Position numbers and translations under genes: made by a program | Notes under the pieces: generated by a model | What the model saw: only the letters and a program-made list of their open reading frames with translations | Database searches by the model: none | What the model was told of the DNA's origin: nothing | In this document: one piece after another, positions 22,524-31,217 of the stretch | How the letters are laid out: each line of letters begins with the position of its first letter | Numbering within the stretch: the stretch's first letter is position 1 | NCBI GenBank assembly: GCA_018674495.1 | Contig: JABHAA010000039.1 | Span: forward strand, 1-32,245 | Reading direction: 5' to 3' | DNA from: Rhodospirillaceae bacterium | Lineage (GTDB): Bacteria; Pseudomonadota; Alphaproteobacteria; Rhodospirillales; UBA2165 | Length of the DNA: 32,245 bases

Positions 22524-24794
22524 ATGGCGCGCTCACCGAACATGTCCGGATCACGGCGGTTGCTGGCCCGCGTCCGCGACACCATGGCCGGTGCCGGGAC
22601 GGCGCAGGAACGCCTGGATCGGATCGCAACCACCATCGCCGCCGATCTGGTCGCCGAGGTGTGCTCGATCTATGTGCTGCGCGCCGGCGAGGTGTTGGAG
22701 CTGTTCGCCAATACCGGGCTGACCCCGGAAGCGGTGCATCTAACGCGTCTCAATATCGGCGAGGGCTTGATCGGCGTCATCGCCCAGCGTGCCCGGCCCT
22801 TGGCGCTGACCAACTTGCAAGACCACCCTGCCTACGCCTACCGCCCCGAAACAGGCGAGGAACGCTACCATTCCCTGGCCGGCGTTCCAATCCTGCGCGA
22901 TGGCCGCGTGACTGGCGTGCTGGCGATCCAGAACCGGACCCAGCGCCAATATACCGAAGAAGAGCTGGAGACATTGGAAACCATCGCCATGGTGGTTGCC
23001 GAACTGATCGCCGGCGGCGAACTGATCACCAGCGACGAGTTGCAGGCCATCGAAGGGCTGACCATGCTGCCGGTCAGTATCGAGGGGGTGCGTCTTAACG
23101 GCGGGCTGGCGATCGGCACGGCGCTCCGCCACGAGCGGCGCATCTCCATCGACAAGCTGGTTGCCGAAGATACCGACGAAGAGAAACGCCGCTTCGTCGG
23201 CGCGCTCGGCGAGATGCACGGCGCCATCGATAAGATGCTGGCGGCATCTGATATGGCCAGCGGCGGCGAACACCGGGAGATTCTTGAAACATACCGTATG
23301 TTCGCCGAGGACGCCGGCTGGCTGGCGCGCATTCACGAGGCGATTGAGACCGGCCTGACTGCTGAGGCCGCCGTTATCAAGGTGCGCAACGATACCCGCG
23401 TCCGCTTTCGCCAGCAAACTGATCCCTATTTGCGCGAAAGGCTGCATGATTTCGAAGACCTGGCCAACCGATTGTTAATGCATCTGGCCGGCGATCCCGA
23501 CCCGGCGCCCAAATCGGCCGGGCCTGCGGACATTATCCTGTTCGCCCGCAACATGGGCCCAGCCGAGTTGCTGGACTATGACCGCTCACACCTGAAGGGC
23601 CTGGTACTCGAAGAAGGCTCGGCCACCACCCACGTGGCGATTGTCGCCAAGGCCCTTGATATTCCGGTGATCGGGCGCGCCGGCGATGTCATGGGGGTTG
23701 TGGAAAACAACGACCGCGTGGTGCTAGACGGCGACAATGCGGAAGTGCATATCCGCCCATCGGAAGAGGCGTTGCAGAGCTTCGCCGACACATTGAACCA
23801 GCGCCAGCAACGAATTGCGGCCTATTCATCGCTCTTGGATGTCCCGGCGGAAACCAAAGACGGGCTCCGAATGTCCTTGAACATCAATGCCGGATTGTTC
23901 GTCGATGTTCAGAATATGCTGGATACCGGCGCCGATGGCATCGGTCTTTACCGTACCGAAATTCCGTTCATGGAAAGCAGCGATTTTCCCGACGTGGACC
24001 GGCAAGCGGAATTGTATAAGCGCATCATCGATCAATCGGCGGGCAAGCCGGTGATCTTCCGCACCCTGGATGTGGGCGGCGACAAAGGTCTGCCTTATTG
24101 GAAGATGGATGAGGGCGAAAACCCGGCTATGGGCTGGCGCGCGGTGCGCGTCGCGCTGGACCGGCCGGTGCTGCTGCGCCATCAATTCCGGGCGCTGATC
24201 CGCGCTGCCGATGGACGCGATCTCAAAATTATGTTTCCAATGATTACCGAGGTCGCCGAATTCGATGCCTTGCGCGACATTCTAATGCGCGAGATGAGAA
24301 CGGCGGAAAAAAGGGGCCGCAAGCTGCCCGGCGCGTTGCAGGTCGGCACCATGCTGGAGGTGCCGGCGCTGGCGTTTCAGATGAAGTCCCTGTTGCAACG
24401 GGTTGATTTTGTGTCGGTCGGCTCCAACGATTTGTTTCAGTTTCTGTTTGCGTCCGACCGCGGCAACCCGCTCCTGGCCGACCGCTATGATCCCTTATCG
24501 CCGCCGGCGCTCACCTTGCTGGGCGATCTGGTCCGCCAATGCGACGATGCCGGTATTCCCATCAGCCTGTGCGGCGAGATCGCCGGTCGCCCGCTCGACG
24601 CCATGGCGTTGGTCGGGCTGGGCTTTCGCAACCTTTCCATGGCGCCGTCCTCTATCGGGCCGGTAAAGGCCATGGTCAGAAGCTTATCGGTCAGTGACTT
24701 AAAGCGTTATCTGGACACTTTGCTGCAATCCCACGAGCACAGTTTACGCGAAAAATTGCGGGAATTTGCCGTCGATCACGGGGTTATTATTTAA
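22524..24794 (+). CDS. ptsP: PTS-Ntr enzyme I (phosphoenolpyruvate-protein phosphotransferase with GAF domain)
   Basis: A 756-residue protein that starts the nitrogen-related phosphotransferase relay by taking a phosphate from PEP. Residues about 20-165 form a GAF domain (RIATTIAADLVAEVCSIYVL... LETIAMVVAELIAG). The enzyme I part follows: the phosphohistidine segment EEGSATTHVAIVAKALDIPVIG with His370, the PEP-binding LYRTEIPFM and FRTLDVGGDK segments, KIMFPMITEV, SVGSNDLFQFLFA, and the C-terminal ISLCGEIAGRP that carries the catalytic Cys. All key residues look intact. The partners NPr and EIIA are not in the window. Probably cotranscribed with lysC. Confidence 0.95.
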   Translation: MARSPNMSGSRRLLARVRDTMAGAGTAQERLDRIATTIAADLVAEVCSIYVLRAGEVLELFANTGLTPEAVHLTRLNIGEGLIGVIAQRARPLALTNLQDHPAYAYRPETGEERYHSLAGVPILRDGRVTGVLAIQNRTQRQYTEEELETLETIAMVVAELIAGGELITSDELQAIEGLTMLPVSIEGVRLNGGLAIGTALRHERRISIDKLVAEDTDEEKRRFVGALGEMHGAIDKMLAASDMASGGEHREILETYRMFAEDAGWLARIHEAIETGLTAEAAVIKVRNDTRVRFRQQTDPYLRERLHDFEDLANRLLMHLAGDPDPAPKSAGPADIILFARNMGPAELLDYDRSHLKGLVLEEGSATTHVAIVAKALDIPVIGRAGDVMGVVENNDRVVLDGDNAEVHIRPSEEALQSFADTLNQRQQRIAAYSSLLDVPAETKDGLRMSLNINAGLFVDVQNMLDTGADGIGLYRTEIPFMESSDFPDVDRQAELYKRIIDQSAGKPVIFRTLDVGGDKGLPYWKMDEGENPAMGWRAVRVALDRPVLLRHQFRALIRAADGRDLKIMFPMITEVAEFDALRDILMREMRTAEKRGRKLPGALQVGTMLEVPALAFQMKSLLQRVDFVSVGSNDLFQFLFASDRGNPLLADRYDPLSPPALTLLGDLVRQCDDAGIPISLCGEIAGRPLDAMALVGLGFRNLSMAPSSIGPVKAMVRSLSVSDLKRYLDTLLQSHEHSLREKLREFAVDHGVII

Positions 24795-25043
24795 CACGCC
24801 ACATTAGGTTCGGGCGCTTGGTTAGCCCTGCGTCATATAATAGGCAAAAGATTCTTGTGGGAATCGGCATTTGTCTATAGATTCTCGCATTAATTATTAT
24901 TATTTGAAAAATCGGAATGTTCGTGTAATTGCAGTCAGTTAAGCGAGGCAGTTACGCGATTGGTCCGAGGTGATCGACGCAGATCGGGCGGCAGCCCATA
25001 TGCGGAATGTTCGATTGCCGCAAATGGCGCCGAAAGCAACTCG
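24795..25043 (+). promoter_or_regulatory. AT-rich spacer between ptsP and the RodZ-like gene
   Basis: About 250 bases with no gene seen. It includes a hairpin GATTC-N6-GAATC (24850-24865) and an AT-rich run around 24885-24910. It probably contains the promoter for the RodZ-like gene. A frame entering from 24960 joins the next gene in phase but has no good start. No clear terminator was found after ptsP. Confidence 0.35.
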
Positions 25044-26495
25044 ATGAACGAAAACTTGCATCCGGAAATGGCAAACCAATCAGACGCAAATTCCAGCACC
25101 GCCGTCGGTGCGTTTTTGCGCGCCTCGCGCCTCCGCCGTGGCGAAGATCTGGCCGAAGTTGCGTCCCAGCTTCGCATTCGCAATGTCTATCTGGAGGCCA
25201 TTGAAGATGGCCGCTTCGAAGAGCTGCCGGGCAACACCTACGCGGTGGGCTTCATCCGGACTTATGCCGAGCATCTTGGCCTCGACGGCGCAAGGGTGGT
25301 CGAACGCTATCGGGACGAGATCACTTCCGACGGCGGCGGCCAAAGCCTGACCTTCCCGACGGTGGTTTCCGAAAACGGTATCCCGCGCGGCGCCATGGTG
25401 ATGGTCGGCTTGTTGGTTGCGGCGGTCGGCTACGGCGCCTGGTTTTTTCTGAATTCCACCGACCGCTTCCAAGTGACGGCGGTCGCGCCGGTGCCGGAAC
25501 AGATCGAACGCGCAGCGGGCAGCGCCGCCGCCGGGCCGCCGACTTCATCGCCAGCGGCGTCACAAGTCACATTACGCGCCGCCGAGCCAAGCCAGCCGGC
25601 CAGCGCCGTGGCCGCAACCTCGGAGCCAAGCCCGCCCGAACCGGCGCCCGCCGCCGAGATGCCCGCGCCGCTTCAGGCCGCCGAAGACAAGCCGAAGGCG
25701 CCGCCACAAGACCGAAACGCCCTCGATAAAATTGCCGAGACCATCGCTGCCGCGCCGGCCCCGGACGTCCAGTCCTCAGGTGCACCGGAAGCCACACCCG
25801 CGACCACTAACCCACCAGCGGATATCCAACCCAAACCGATCCAGGCAGCCGCAACCGAGCCAGAAACGCAACCCGAAGCCACAACGCCGCCCAATGACGC
25901 GCCGGAACAGGTGAACGTGGAAACGCCCGCTGTTACGGCTGAGCCCGCTGACCCCACGCCGGAGCCCGAACCGACGCCGGAACCGGCAACAACCGCGGCC
26001 TCCGAGCCGGACGCACCAGCCGCACCGGCAGCGCCCGAACAGCTTGCCGCGCTGCCCGGCGCATCCGATGCCCGCCAGGGATTAGAGCAGACGCCCGCAC
26101 CGGCGCCGAGCCAAGATGCGGTGGCTGCCCCTACCAACGATACCGCCGCAGCGGTGGTCAGCCCGGAACCGGCGCCCGCGCCCGAGGCAGCGCCCACGCC
26201 CGAAACGGCACCGTCGGCGGCGGCCCAAATCGTTATCCGCGCGGTGATCGATAGCTGGATTCAGGTGCGCGATATTGAGGCTAACCAATTGGTGATGACC
26301 AAGCTCTTGCGCTCGGGCGACATCTACGAGGTTCCGGCGCGGCGCGGCCTCAGTCTTTTGACCGGAAACGCCGGCGCCCTGGAAATCGAAGTGGATGGCA
26401 AATTGGTTCCATCCATCGGGCCGGTAGGCACCGTTCGGCGCAATGTGGCGCTTGATGCAGAAAAACTGTCCGCCGGCACGGCCATCGCTCAATAG
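25044..26495 (+). CDS. RodZ-like protein: N-terminal helix-turn-helix, one membrane helix, C-terminal DUF4115
   Basis: A 483-residue bitopic membrane protein. Residues about 19-90 form a Cro/XRE-type helix-turn-helix (LRASRLRRGEDLAEVASQLRI, YAVGFIRTYAEHLGLD), which in RodZ binds MreB. A membrane helix is at about 117-137 (AMVMVGLLVAAVGYGAWFF). A long periplasmic linker of more than 200 residues, very rich in Pro, Ala, Glu and Thr, leads to a DUF4115 domain at about 395-483 (IVIRAVIDSWIQVRDIEANQLV ... GDIYEVPARRGLSLLTGNAGALEIEVDG). Expected role: cell-shape control. ATG 25044 is my choice; 25068 is possible. It directly precedes hisS; in many relatives, as I recall, ispG lies between. Confidence 0.85.
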   Translation: MNENLHPEMANQSDANSSTAVGAFLRASRLRRGEDLAEVASQLRIRNVYLEAIEDGRFEELPGNTYAVGFIRTYAEHLGLDGARVVERYRDEITSDGGGQSLTFPTVVSENGIPRGAMVMVGLLVAAVGYGAWFFLNSTDRFQVTAVAPVPEQIERAAGSAAAGPPTSSPAASQVTLRAAEPSQPASAVAATSEPSPPEPAPAAEMPAPLQAAEDKPKAPPQDRNALDKIAETIAAAPAPDVQSSGAPEATPATTNPPADIQPKPIQAAATEPETQPEATTPPNDAPEQVNVETPAVTAEPADPTPEPEPTPEPATTAASEPDAPAAPAAPEQLAALPGASDARQGLEQTPAPAPSQDAVAAPTNDTAAAVVSPEPAPAPEAAPTPETAPSAAAQIVIRAVIDSWIQVRDIEANQLVMTKLLRSGDIYEVPARRGLSLLTGNAGALEIEVDGKLVPSIGPVGTVRRNVALDAEKLSAGTAIAQ

Positions 26496-26571
26496 TCCGC
26501 CCCGGTCATCAGCGGGTAGATCGCGGGCAATTATTTTCCATCCCATTCTTGGTATTAGGTATTATTAGCGC

Positions 26572-27819
26572 ATGGCGACACTGAAACCCGTTCGCGGCAC
26601 CCAGGATGTGCTCCCCGCTGAGAACCGTCAGTTGCGATATGTGGAAAGCGTCGCCTTCGGCGTGGCCCAGATCTATGGCTACGGCGAAATCTCGACACCC
26701 ATATTCGAATTTACCGATGTGTTCGCGCGCACCCTTGGCGATACCTCCGATATCGTTACCAAGGAAATGTACAGCTTCGAAGACCGGGGCGGCGAGGGGA
26801 TTACGCTGCGCCCGGAAGGCACCGCCGGTGTTGCCCGGGCGGTCATGTCCGGCGGTCTGCAACAGGATCTGCCCCTCAAATTATTTTACCGGGGCCCCAT
26901 GTTCCGCTACGAACGCCCGCAGAAAGGCCGCCGCCGCCAGTTCGGCCAGGTGGGCGTGGAACTGATCGGCGTCGCCGGGCCCCTTGCCGATATCGAAGTG
27001 ATCGCCCTCGGCCATCAATTTCTGGACCGGCTCGGCGTTGGCGCACAGGTGACACTGGAGCTGAACAGCCTCGGCGATACACAAAGCCGCGCCGCCTACC
27101 GGGATAAGCTGGTGGACTATCTGCAAGGCTTCGAGGATCAACTGTCCGATGACAGCCGCGAACGCCTGACCCGAAATCCGCTGCGCATATTGGATTCCAA
27201 GAATGAAGGCGATCGCAAAATTATCGGAGGCGCGCCGGTCTTGAGCGATTGCCTGAACGATGAATCCCGCGATTTTTTCGATGCGGTCAAAGCTGGTCTG
27301 GAAAAACTGGGCATCGCCTTCGAAATCAACAGCCGGCTGGTGCGCGGCCTCGACTACTATTGCCATACGGCTTTTGAATTCACCACCAACGATCTTGGCG
27401 CCCAAGGCACCGTGTTGGCCGGCGGTCGCTATGACGGGCTTTTCGAGCAGATGGGCGGGCGCGAAACCCCGGGCATCGGCTGGGCGGCAGGGGTCGAGAG
27501 GTTGGCGCTGCTGACCGGCGAAACCGTGGCCGCGCCGCGCCCCGTGGCGGTGGTGCCGGTGGGCAATGAGGCGGAGGCCGCGGCCCTTGATCTGACCCAG
27601 GAATTGCGCCGCGCCGGCGTCGCTGTCGATCTCGGCTATTCGGGCAATATGAAGAAGCGCATGAAGCGTGCCGGCAATCTGGACGCCCGCTTTGCGGTGC
27701 TGCTTGGGCAGGACGAGTTGGCGCGCGGCGCCGCCACGATCCGGGATATGGATTCCGGGGAGCAATCCGAGGTATCCTTAAGCCAAGTCGCCGAACATTT
27801 GCGCCAATCAGGAGCCTGA
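26572..27819 (+). CDS. hisS: Histidyl-tRNA synthetase
   Basis: A 415-residue class II aminoacyl-tRNA synthetase that charges tRNA-His. Motifs in order: RGTQDVLP near the N-terminus, the motif 1 region with IYGYGEISTPIFEFTDVF, motif 2 YRGPMFRYERPQKGRRRQFGQ, the histidine-binding RGLDYYCHTAFEF, GGRYDGL, and motif 3 PGIGWAAGVERLAL. A C-terminal anticodon-binding domain (about 325-415) begins VAVVPVGNEAEA. The ATG at 26572 begins MATLKPVRGTQDV, as expected. It ends two bases before the start of the HemA-like gene, so they are almost certainly cotranscribed. Confidence 0.96.
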   Translation: MATLKPVRGTQDVLPAENRQLRYVESVAFGVAQIYGYGEISTPIFEFTDVFARTLGDTSDIVTKEMYSFEDRGGEGITLRPEGTAGVARAVMSGGLQQDLPLKLFYRGPMFRYERPQKGRRRQFGQVGVELIGVAGPLADIEVIALGHQFLDRLGVGAQVTLELNSLGDTQSRAAYRDKLVDYLQGFEDQLSDDSRERLTRNPLRILDSKNEGDRKIIGGAPVLSDCLNDESRDFFDAVKAGLEKLGIAFEINSRLVRGLDYYCHTAFEFTTNDLGAQGTVLAGGRYDGLFEQMGGRETPGIGWAAGVERLALLTGETVAAPRPVAVVPVGNEAEAAALDLTQELRRAGVAVDLGYSGNMKKRMKRAGNLDARFAVLLGQDELARGAATIRDMDSGEQSEVSLSQVAEHLRQSGA

Positions 27820-27821
27820 GC

Positions 27822-29003
27822 GTGGCCGAGCCCGACACCCAGAACGAACAGCCGGCCCTGAATTTGATGGTGGTCGGCGCCGATCATCGCTCCTCGACGA
27901 TGATTTTGCGCGACCGGTTGTTTCTGGACGCGGGCGCGGCGCCGGCCTTCTATGGCCAAATGGCGCGCGCCGGATTGACAGAGACCATGGTGCTTTCGAC
28001 CATTGATCGGACGGAAATTTACGCCATCACCGAGGATGCCGCCGCCGCCGGCGAAGAAATCCGGAAATTGCTGGCCGCCAATGCACGGGTCACCCGCTCG
28101 GACATCGAAAACCAAAGCTATATGCTGTCCGGGCCGGAAGCCGTGAAACACGCCTTCGCCGTCGCCGCCGCGCTGGAATGCTTGGTCATCGGCGACACAC
28201 GGTTCCTGGGCCAGGTCGAAGACGCCTACGCCGCCGCGCTCCGGGAAGGTGCCGCCGGTCCAGTGCTCGCACCAATGATGGCCGCCGCCATTGCCACCTC
28301 GGAACAGGTTTATAGAGAGACCGGGCTGGGCCAGCGCCCGGTGTCCATTTCCGCCGCCGCCGTCGACGTGGCGCGCGATATCCACGGCGATCTGGCGGCC
28401 CTTCGCGGGCTTTTGATCGGCGCCGGCGAAATGGGCGAGCTTTTGGGCTCCAGCTTCCTGGCTGCGGGCCTTGGCCATCTCGACGTTACCCATAGCCTCG
28501 AAACCCGGGCCGAGGCCATGGCCCAGCAATTGAATTGCCACGCGGTCTCCTTCGCCGGGCTTTCGGAACGGCTGCAAGAAGCCGACATTGTCATCACATC
28601 GGTGAATACCAGGCGCTTTACATTGGATGGTGATATTGTCGGCGCCGCGCTTCGCGCCCGCCGGCGGCGCCCCCAATTCCTGATCGATACCGGCGTTCCC
28701 GGCGATATCGACCGCAGCGTCGAAGACATCGAAGATGCATTTCTGTATACCCTCGACGATCTCGAACGGGTGACCCGCGAGGGCCGCTCCTCCCGCGAAG
28801 CCGATGCCCAGAGCGCCCGCGATCTGGTTTCCAATGCCGCCGCCAGATACATGGCGGCGCCGGTCGTTGCCGAAGATGCGCCGGCCGGTGCCGATAATCT
28901 GGAAACCATGCGCCGCAACGTGCTGGAAGAGGCCGAAGGGGACGCCGACAAGGCCACGCGTCTTTTGATCGACCGGTTTTTCCGCGGCAAACGAAACCGC
29001 TGA
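27822..29003 (+). CDS. HemA-like protein (glutamyl-tRNA reductase homologue) lacking the catalytic cysteine
   Basis: A 393-residue protein with the layout of glutamyl-tRNA reductase: an N-terminal catalytic domain (VVGADHRSSTMILRDRL), an NADPH-binding domain (LLIGAGEMGELLGSSFLAAG) and a helical dimerisation domain at the end. The active-site motif, normally STCNRxExY, reads STIDRTEIY, with Ile61 where the thioester-forming Cys belongs (codon ATT at 28002-28004). Arg63 and Glu65 are kept. GE before LGQV is GD (GDTRFLGQVEDAY), and the conserved SSTGAP loop is TSVNTRR. Start GTG 27822 has AGGAG seven bases upstream. The reading frame is intact over its whole length, so it is unlikely to be a fresh pseudogene. 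Its function is unknown. Confidence 0.82.
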   Translation: MAEPDTQNEQPALNLMVVGADHRSSTMILRDRLFLDAGAAPAFYGQMARAGLTETMVLSTIDRTEIYAITEDAAAAGEEIRKLLAANARVTRSDIENQSYMLSGPEAVKHAFAVAAALECLVIGDTRFLGQVEDAYAAALREGAAGPVLAPMMAAAIATSEQVYRETGLGQRPVSISAAAVDVARDIHGDLAALRGLLIGAGEMGELLGSSFLAAGLGHLDVTHSLETRAEAMAQQLNCHAVSFAGLSERLQEADIVITSVNTRRFTLDGDIVGAALRARRRRPQFLIDTGVPGDIDRSVEDIEDAFLYTLDDLERVTREGRSSREADAQSARDLVSNAAARYMAAPVVAEDAPAGADNLETMRRNVLEEAEGDADKATRLLIDRFFRGKRNR

Positions 29004-29027
29004 TTTAAAGCCCGGGATCGATACCAA

Positions 29028-30125
29028 ATGGCAAACGACATGCTGAGCGGTAAGCTGTCCGGAGCGCTGGATAAGATCATCCAGCGCCATGACGAGTTGC
29101 GCGACACCTTGGCCACCGGCACCGGCCTCGACGGCGCTGACTATGCCCGCATGGCGAAGGAGTTATCCGGATTGGCGGACATCGTGGCGGCGGTAAACGA
29201 CTACCGCGCCCAAAATGCCGAGCTGGATGATTTGGCATCGATCATCGATGACGATGCCTCTGACGACGATGTTAAAAAAATGGCCGAGGATGAGGTGCGC
29301 GAATTGGGCGCCCGGCTGCCCGATCTGGAACGCAATATTCAGATCCTTTTGCTGCCCAAGGATGAGGCCGACGCAAAGAACGCCATCTTGGAAGTGCGCG
29401 CAGGCACCGGCGGCGACGAGGCGGCTTTGTTCGCGGCCGATCTGTTTCGCATGTATCAGCGCTTTGCCGAACGCCATGGCTGGACGTCGGAGTTGATAAG
29501 CCTCTCCAATACCGGCATTGGCGGCGTCAAGGAAGCGGTCATGGAAATCAGCGGGCGCAACGTCTTTCAGCACCTCAAATACGAATCCGGTGTGCACCGG
29601 GTGCAACGGGTGCCGGAAACCGAAAGCCAGGGCCGCGTGCATACCTCGGCGGCGACCGTCGCCGTGCTGCCCGAGGCCGAGGAAGTGGACATCGAGATCG
29701 ATGCGGTTGATTTGCGCATCGACACCTATCGGGCTCAGGGCGCCGGCGGCCAGCATGTTAACAAGACCGACAGCGCCGTGCGCATAACCCACATGCCCAC
29801 CAATACGGTGGTCCAGTGCCAGGATGAAAGCTCGCAGCACAAGAACCGCGCCAAGGCGATGAAGATTCTGCGCGCCCGGCTATACGAGGCCGAGCGTCAG
29901 AGGAAAGACAATGAACGCGCCGCCGACCGAAAAACCCAGGTTGGCTCCGGCGACCGCTCGGAACGCATCCGCACCTATAACTATCCACAAGGTCGGGTGA
30001 CCGACCACCGCATCAACCTGACCCTTTATAAGCTGGACAAATTCATGGATGGCGAATTGGACGAGGTCGTCGACAGCCTGATCACCGACGCCCAGGCCAC
30101 CCAGCTGGCCGATCTAAGCGTGTGA
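29028..30125 (+). CDS. prfA: Peptide chain release factor 1
   Basis: A 365-residue RF1 that ends translation at UAA and UAG. The N-terminal coiled domain is present ([21 protein letters not shown]). The domain 2/3 core includes [24 protein letters not shown], the codon-recognition region around [23 protein letters not shown] (with the PxT-equivalent following the RF1 pattern), and the catalytic GAGGQHVNK with Gly240-Gly241-Gln242. The C-terminus has [23 protein letters not shown]. The ATG at 29028 is 24 bases past the HemA-like stop. The stop overlaps the prmC GTG, linking the factor with its own modifying enzyme. Confidence 0.97.
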   Translation: MANDMLSGKLSGALDKIIQRHDELRDTLATGTGLDGADYARMAKELSGLADIVAAVNDYRAQNAELDDLASIIDDDASDDDVKKMAEDEVRELGARLPDLERNIQILLLPKDEADAKNAILEVRAGTGGDEAALFAADLFRMYQRFAERHGWTSELISLSNTGIGGVKEAVMEISGRNVFQHLKYESGVHRVQRVPETESQGRVHTSAATVAVLPEAEEVDIEIDAVDLRIDTYRAQGAGGQHVNKTDSAVRITHMPTNTVVQCQDESSQHKNRAKAMKILRARLYEAERQRKDNERAADRKTQVGSGDRSERIRTYNYPQGRVTDHRINLTLYKLDKFMDGELDEVVDSLITDAQATQLADLSV

Positions 30126-30988
30126 GCCAAATGAACCTCGAAGCCCTCATGGGCCGTACGTCCGACACCCTGACCGCCGCCGGCATAGAAGGCGCTAGGC
30201 TGGAAACCGGCGTCCTGATCGAGCATGTCACCGGGCTCGGGCGCATGGCGGCGCTGACAAGCCCGGAACAGAGCATCAATCAGGCCGCCGCCGCCGAAGT
30301 AGCCTTGCTGGCCCAGCGCCGCTCGGCGGGCGAGCCCATAGCCCACCTTACCGGCCACCGCGAATTTTGGAGCCTCGAATTCCAGGTCTCCCGGCATACC
30401 CTGATCCCTCGCCCGGACAGCGAAACTCTAATCGAGGCCGTGTTGGCCCAGGCTGACGGCTTGCCCGAAAGTTTGCGTATCCTCGATCTCGGCACTGGCA
30501 GTGGCTGTTTGTTGCTGGCACTGTTAGCTGAGTTGCCGGTCGCCACCGGCGTCGGCGCCGATATCAGTGGCGAAGCGGTTACTGTGGCGGCAGCAAATGC
30601 CGCCAGGCTGGGTCTGGCAGGACGGGCCCGCTTCGTTACTGCCGATTGGTCCGATGGTAAGGATATCGGCGGCGAAGAGGGTGGCTACCATGTTGTCATT
30701 TCCAATCCGCCCTATGTCACTGACGCTGAATGGGTCGAACTGGCGCCCGGCGTCCGCGCCTTTGAGCCGGCGCTTGCCTTGAAAGGCGGCCGTGATGGCC
30801 TGGACGCCTACCGCACGATAACCGCCAGGCTAGAAAGCCTGTTGGCGCCCGGCGGCCTCGCCATCTTCGAAATTGGCGCCGGACAAGCCGCATCGGTCAC
30901 TAGCATCCTTGCCGGGCAGGGACTTAAACCCCGAAAACCGCATCAGGATTTGGCCGGATTGGACCGTTGCATTATTGCAACATATTAA
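30122..30988 (+). CDS. prmC: Release factor glutamine methyltransferase
   Basis: A 288-residue methyltransferase that modifies the glutamine of the GGQ motif of release factors. An N-terminal helical domain (residues 1 to about 80) precedes [39 protein letters not shown]. The SAM-binding motif is [20 protein letters not shown] and the catalytic NPPY is at 195-198 ([13 protein letters not shown]). The start is GTG 30122, overlapping the prfA stop (GTGA); an in-frame ATG at 30131 is an alternative. The pairing with prfA is conserved across bacteria. Confidence 0.95.
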   Translation: MSQMNLEALMGRTSDTLTAAGIEGARLETGVLIEHVTGLGRMAALTSPEQSINQAAAAEVALLAQRRSAGEPIAHLTGHREFWSLEFQVSRHTLIPRPDSETLIEAVLAQADGLPESLRILDLGTGSGCLLLALLAELPVATGVGADISGEAVTVAAANAARLGLAGRARFVTADWSDGKDIGGEEGGYHVVISNPPYVTDAEWVELAPGVRAFEPALALKGGRDGLDAYRTITARLESLLAPGGLAIFEIGAGQAASVTSILAGQGLKPRKPHQDLAGLDRCIIATY

Positions 30989-31217
30989 GAAACATGGCCC
31001 CTGGGCAAAAATAAGGTTTGAAAATATTCCTAAGACAATTACGTTCAGGTCATGGGGGTTAAGCGGGATTGGATATGTCCCGCACCGCGTTGCGGTAAAA
31101 GAACTCCGATTCTCACAAGCCGATGAAAACCGAGGAAAAAGTGCCGGAACAGGCGCCCTCAGTTAGCGAACATGCGGCGGGAACCGAACCAATTTAAATT
31201 ATGATGTTAAGGTTATT
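30989..31217 (+). promoter_or_regulatory. Structured leader between prmC and the DUF4167 gene
   Basis: About 230 bases without a supported gene. Two hairpins stand back to back: GCGGGA (31063-31068) with TCCCGC (31078-31083), then ACCGC-gtt-GCGGT (31084-31096). Neither has a T-run, so they are not typical terminators. They may shape the 5' leader of the next mRNA. Short frames here are not convincing. Confidence 0.35.

Noticed and set aside
27636..29090. Long minus-strand frame opposite the hisS end and the HemA-like gene (484 codons)
   Set aside because: The plus-strand genes have clear families, motifs and start signals; the antisense translation shows no recognisable domain.
31063..31096. 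Riboswitch or rho-independent terminator after prmC
   Set aside because: The two hairpins have no T-run and no conserved riboswitch core that I can recognise.
30873..31166. Frame overlapping the prmC end and running into the spacer
   Set aside because: It uses another frame of prmC for its first half and shows no domain; the prmC C-terminus is normal.
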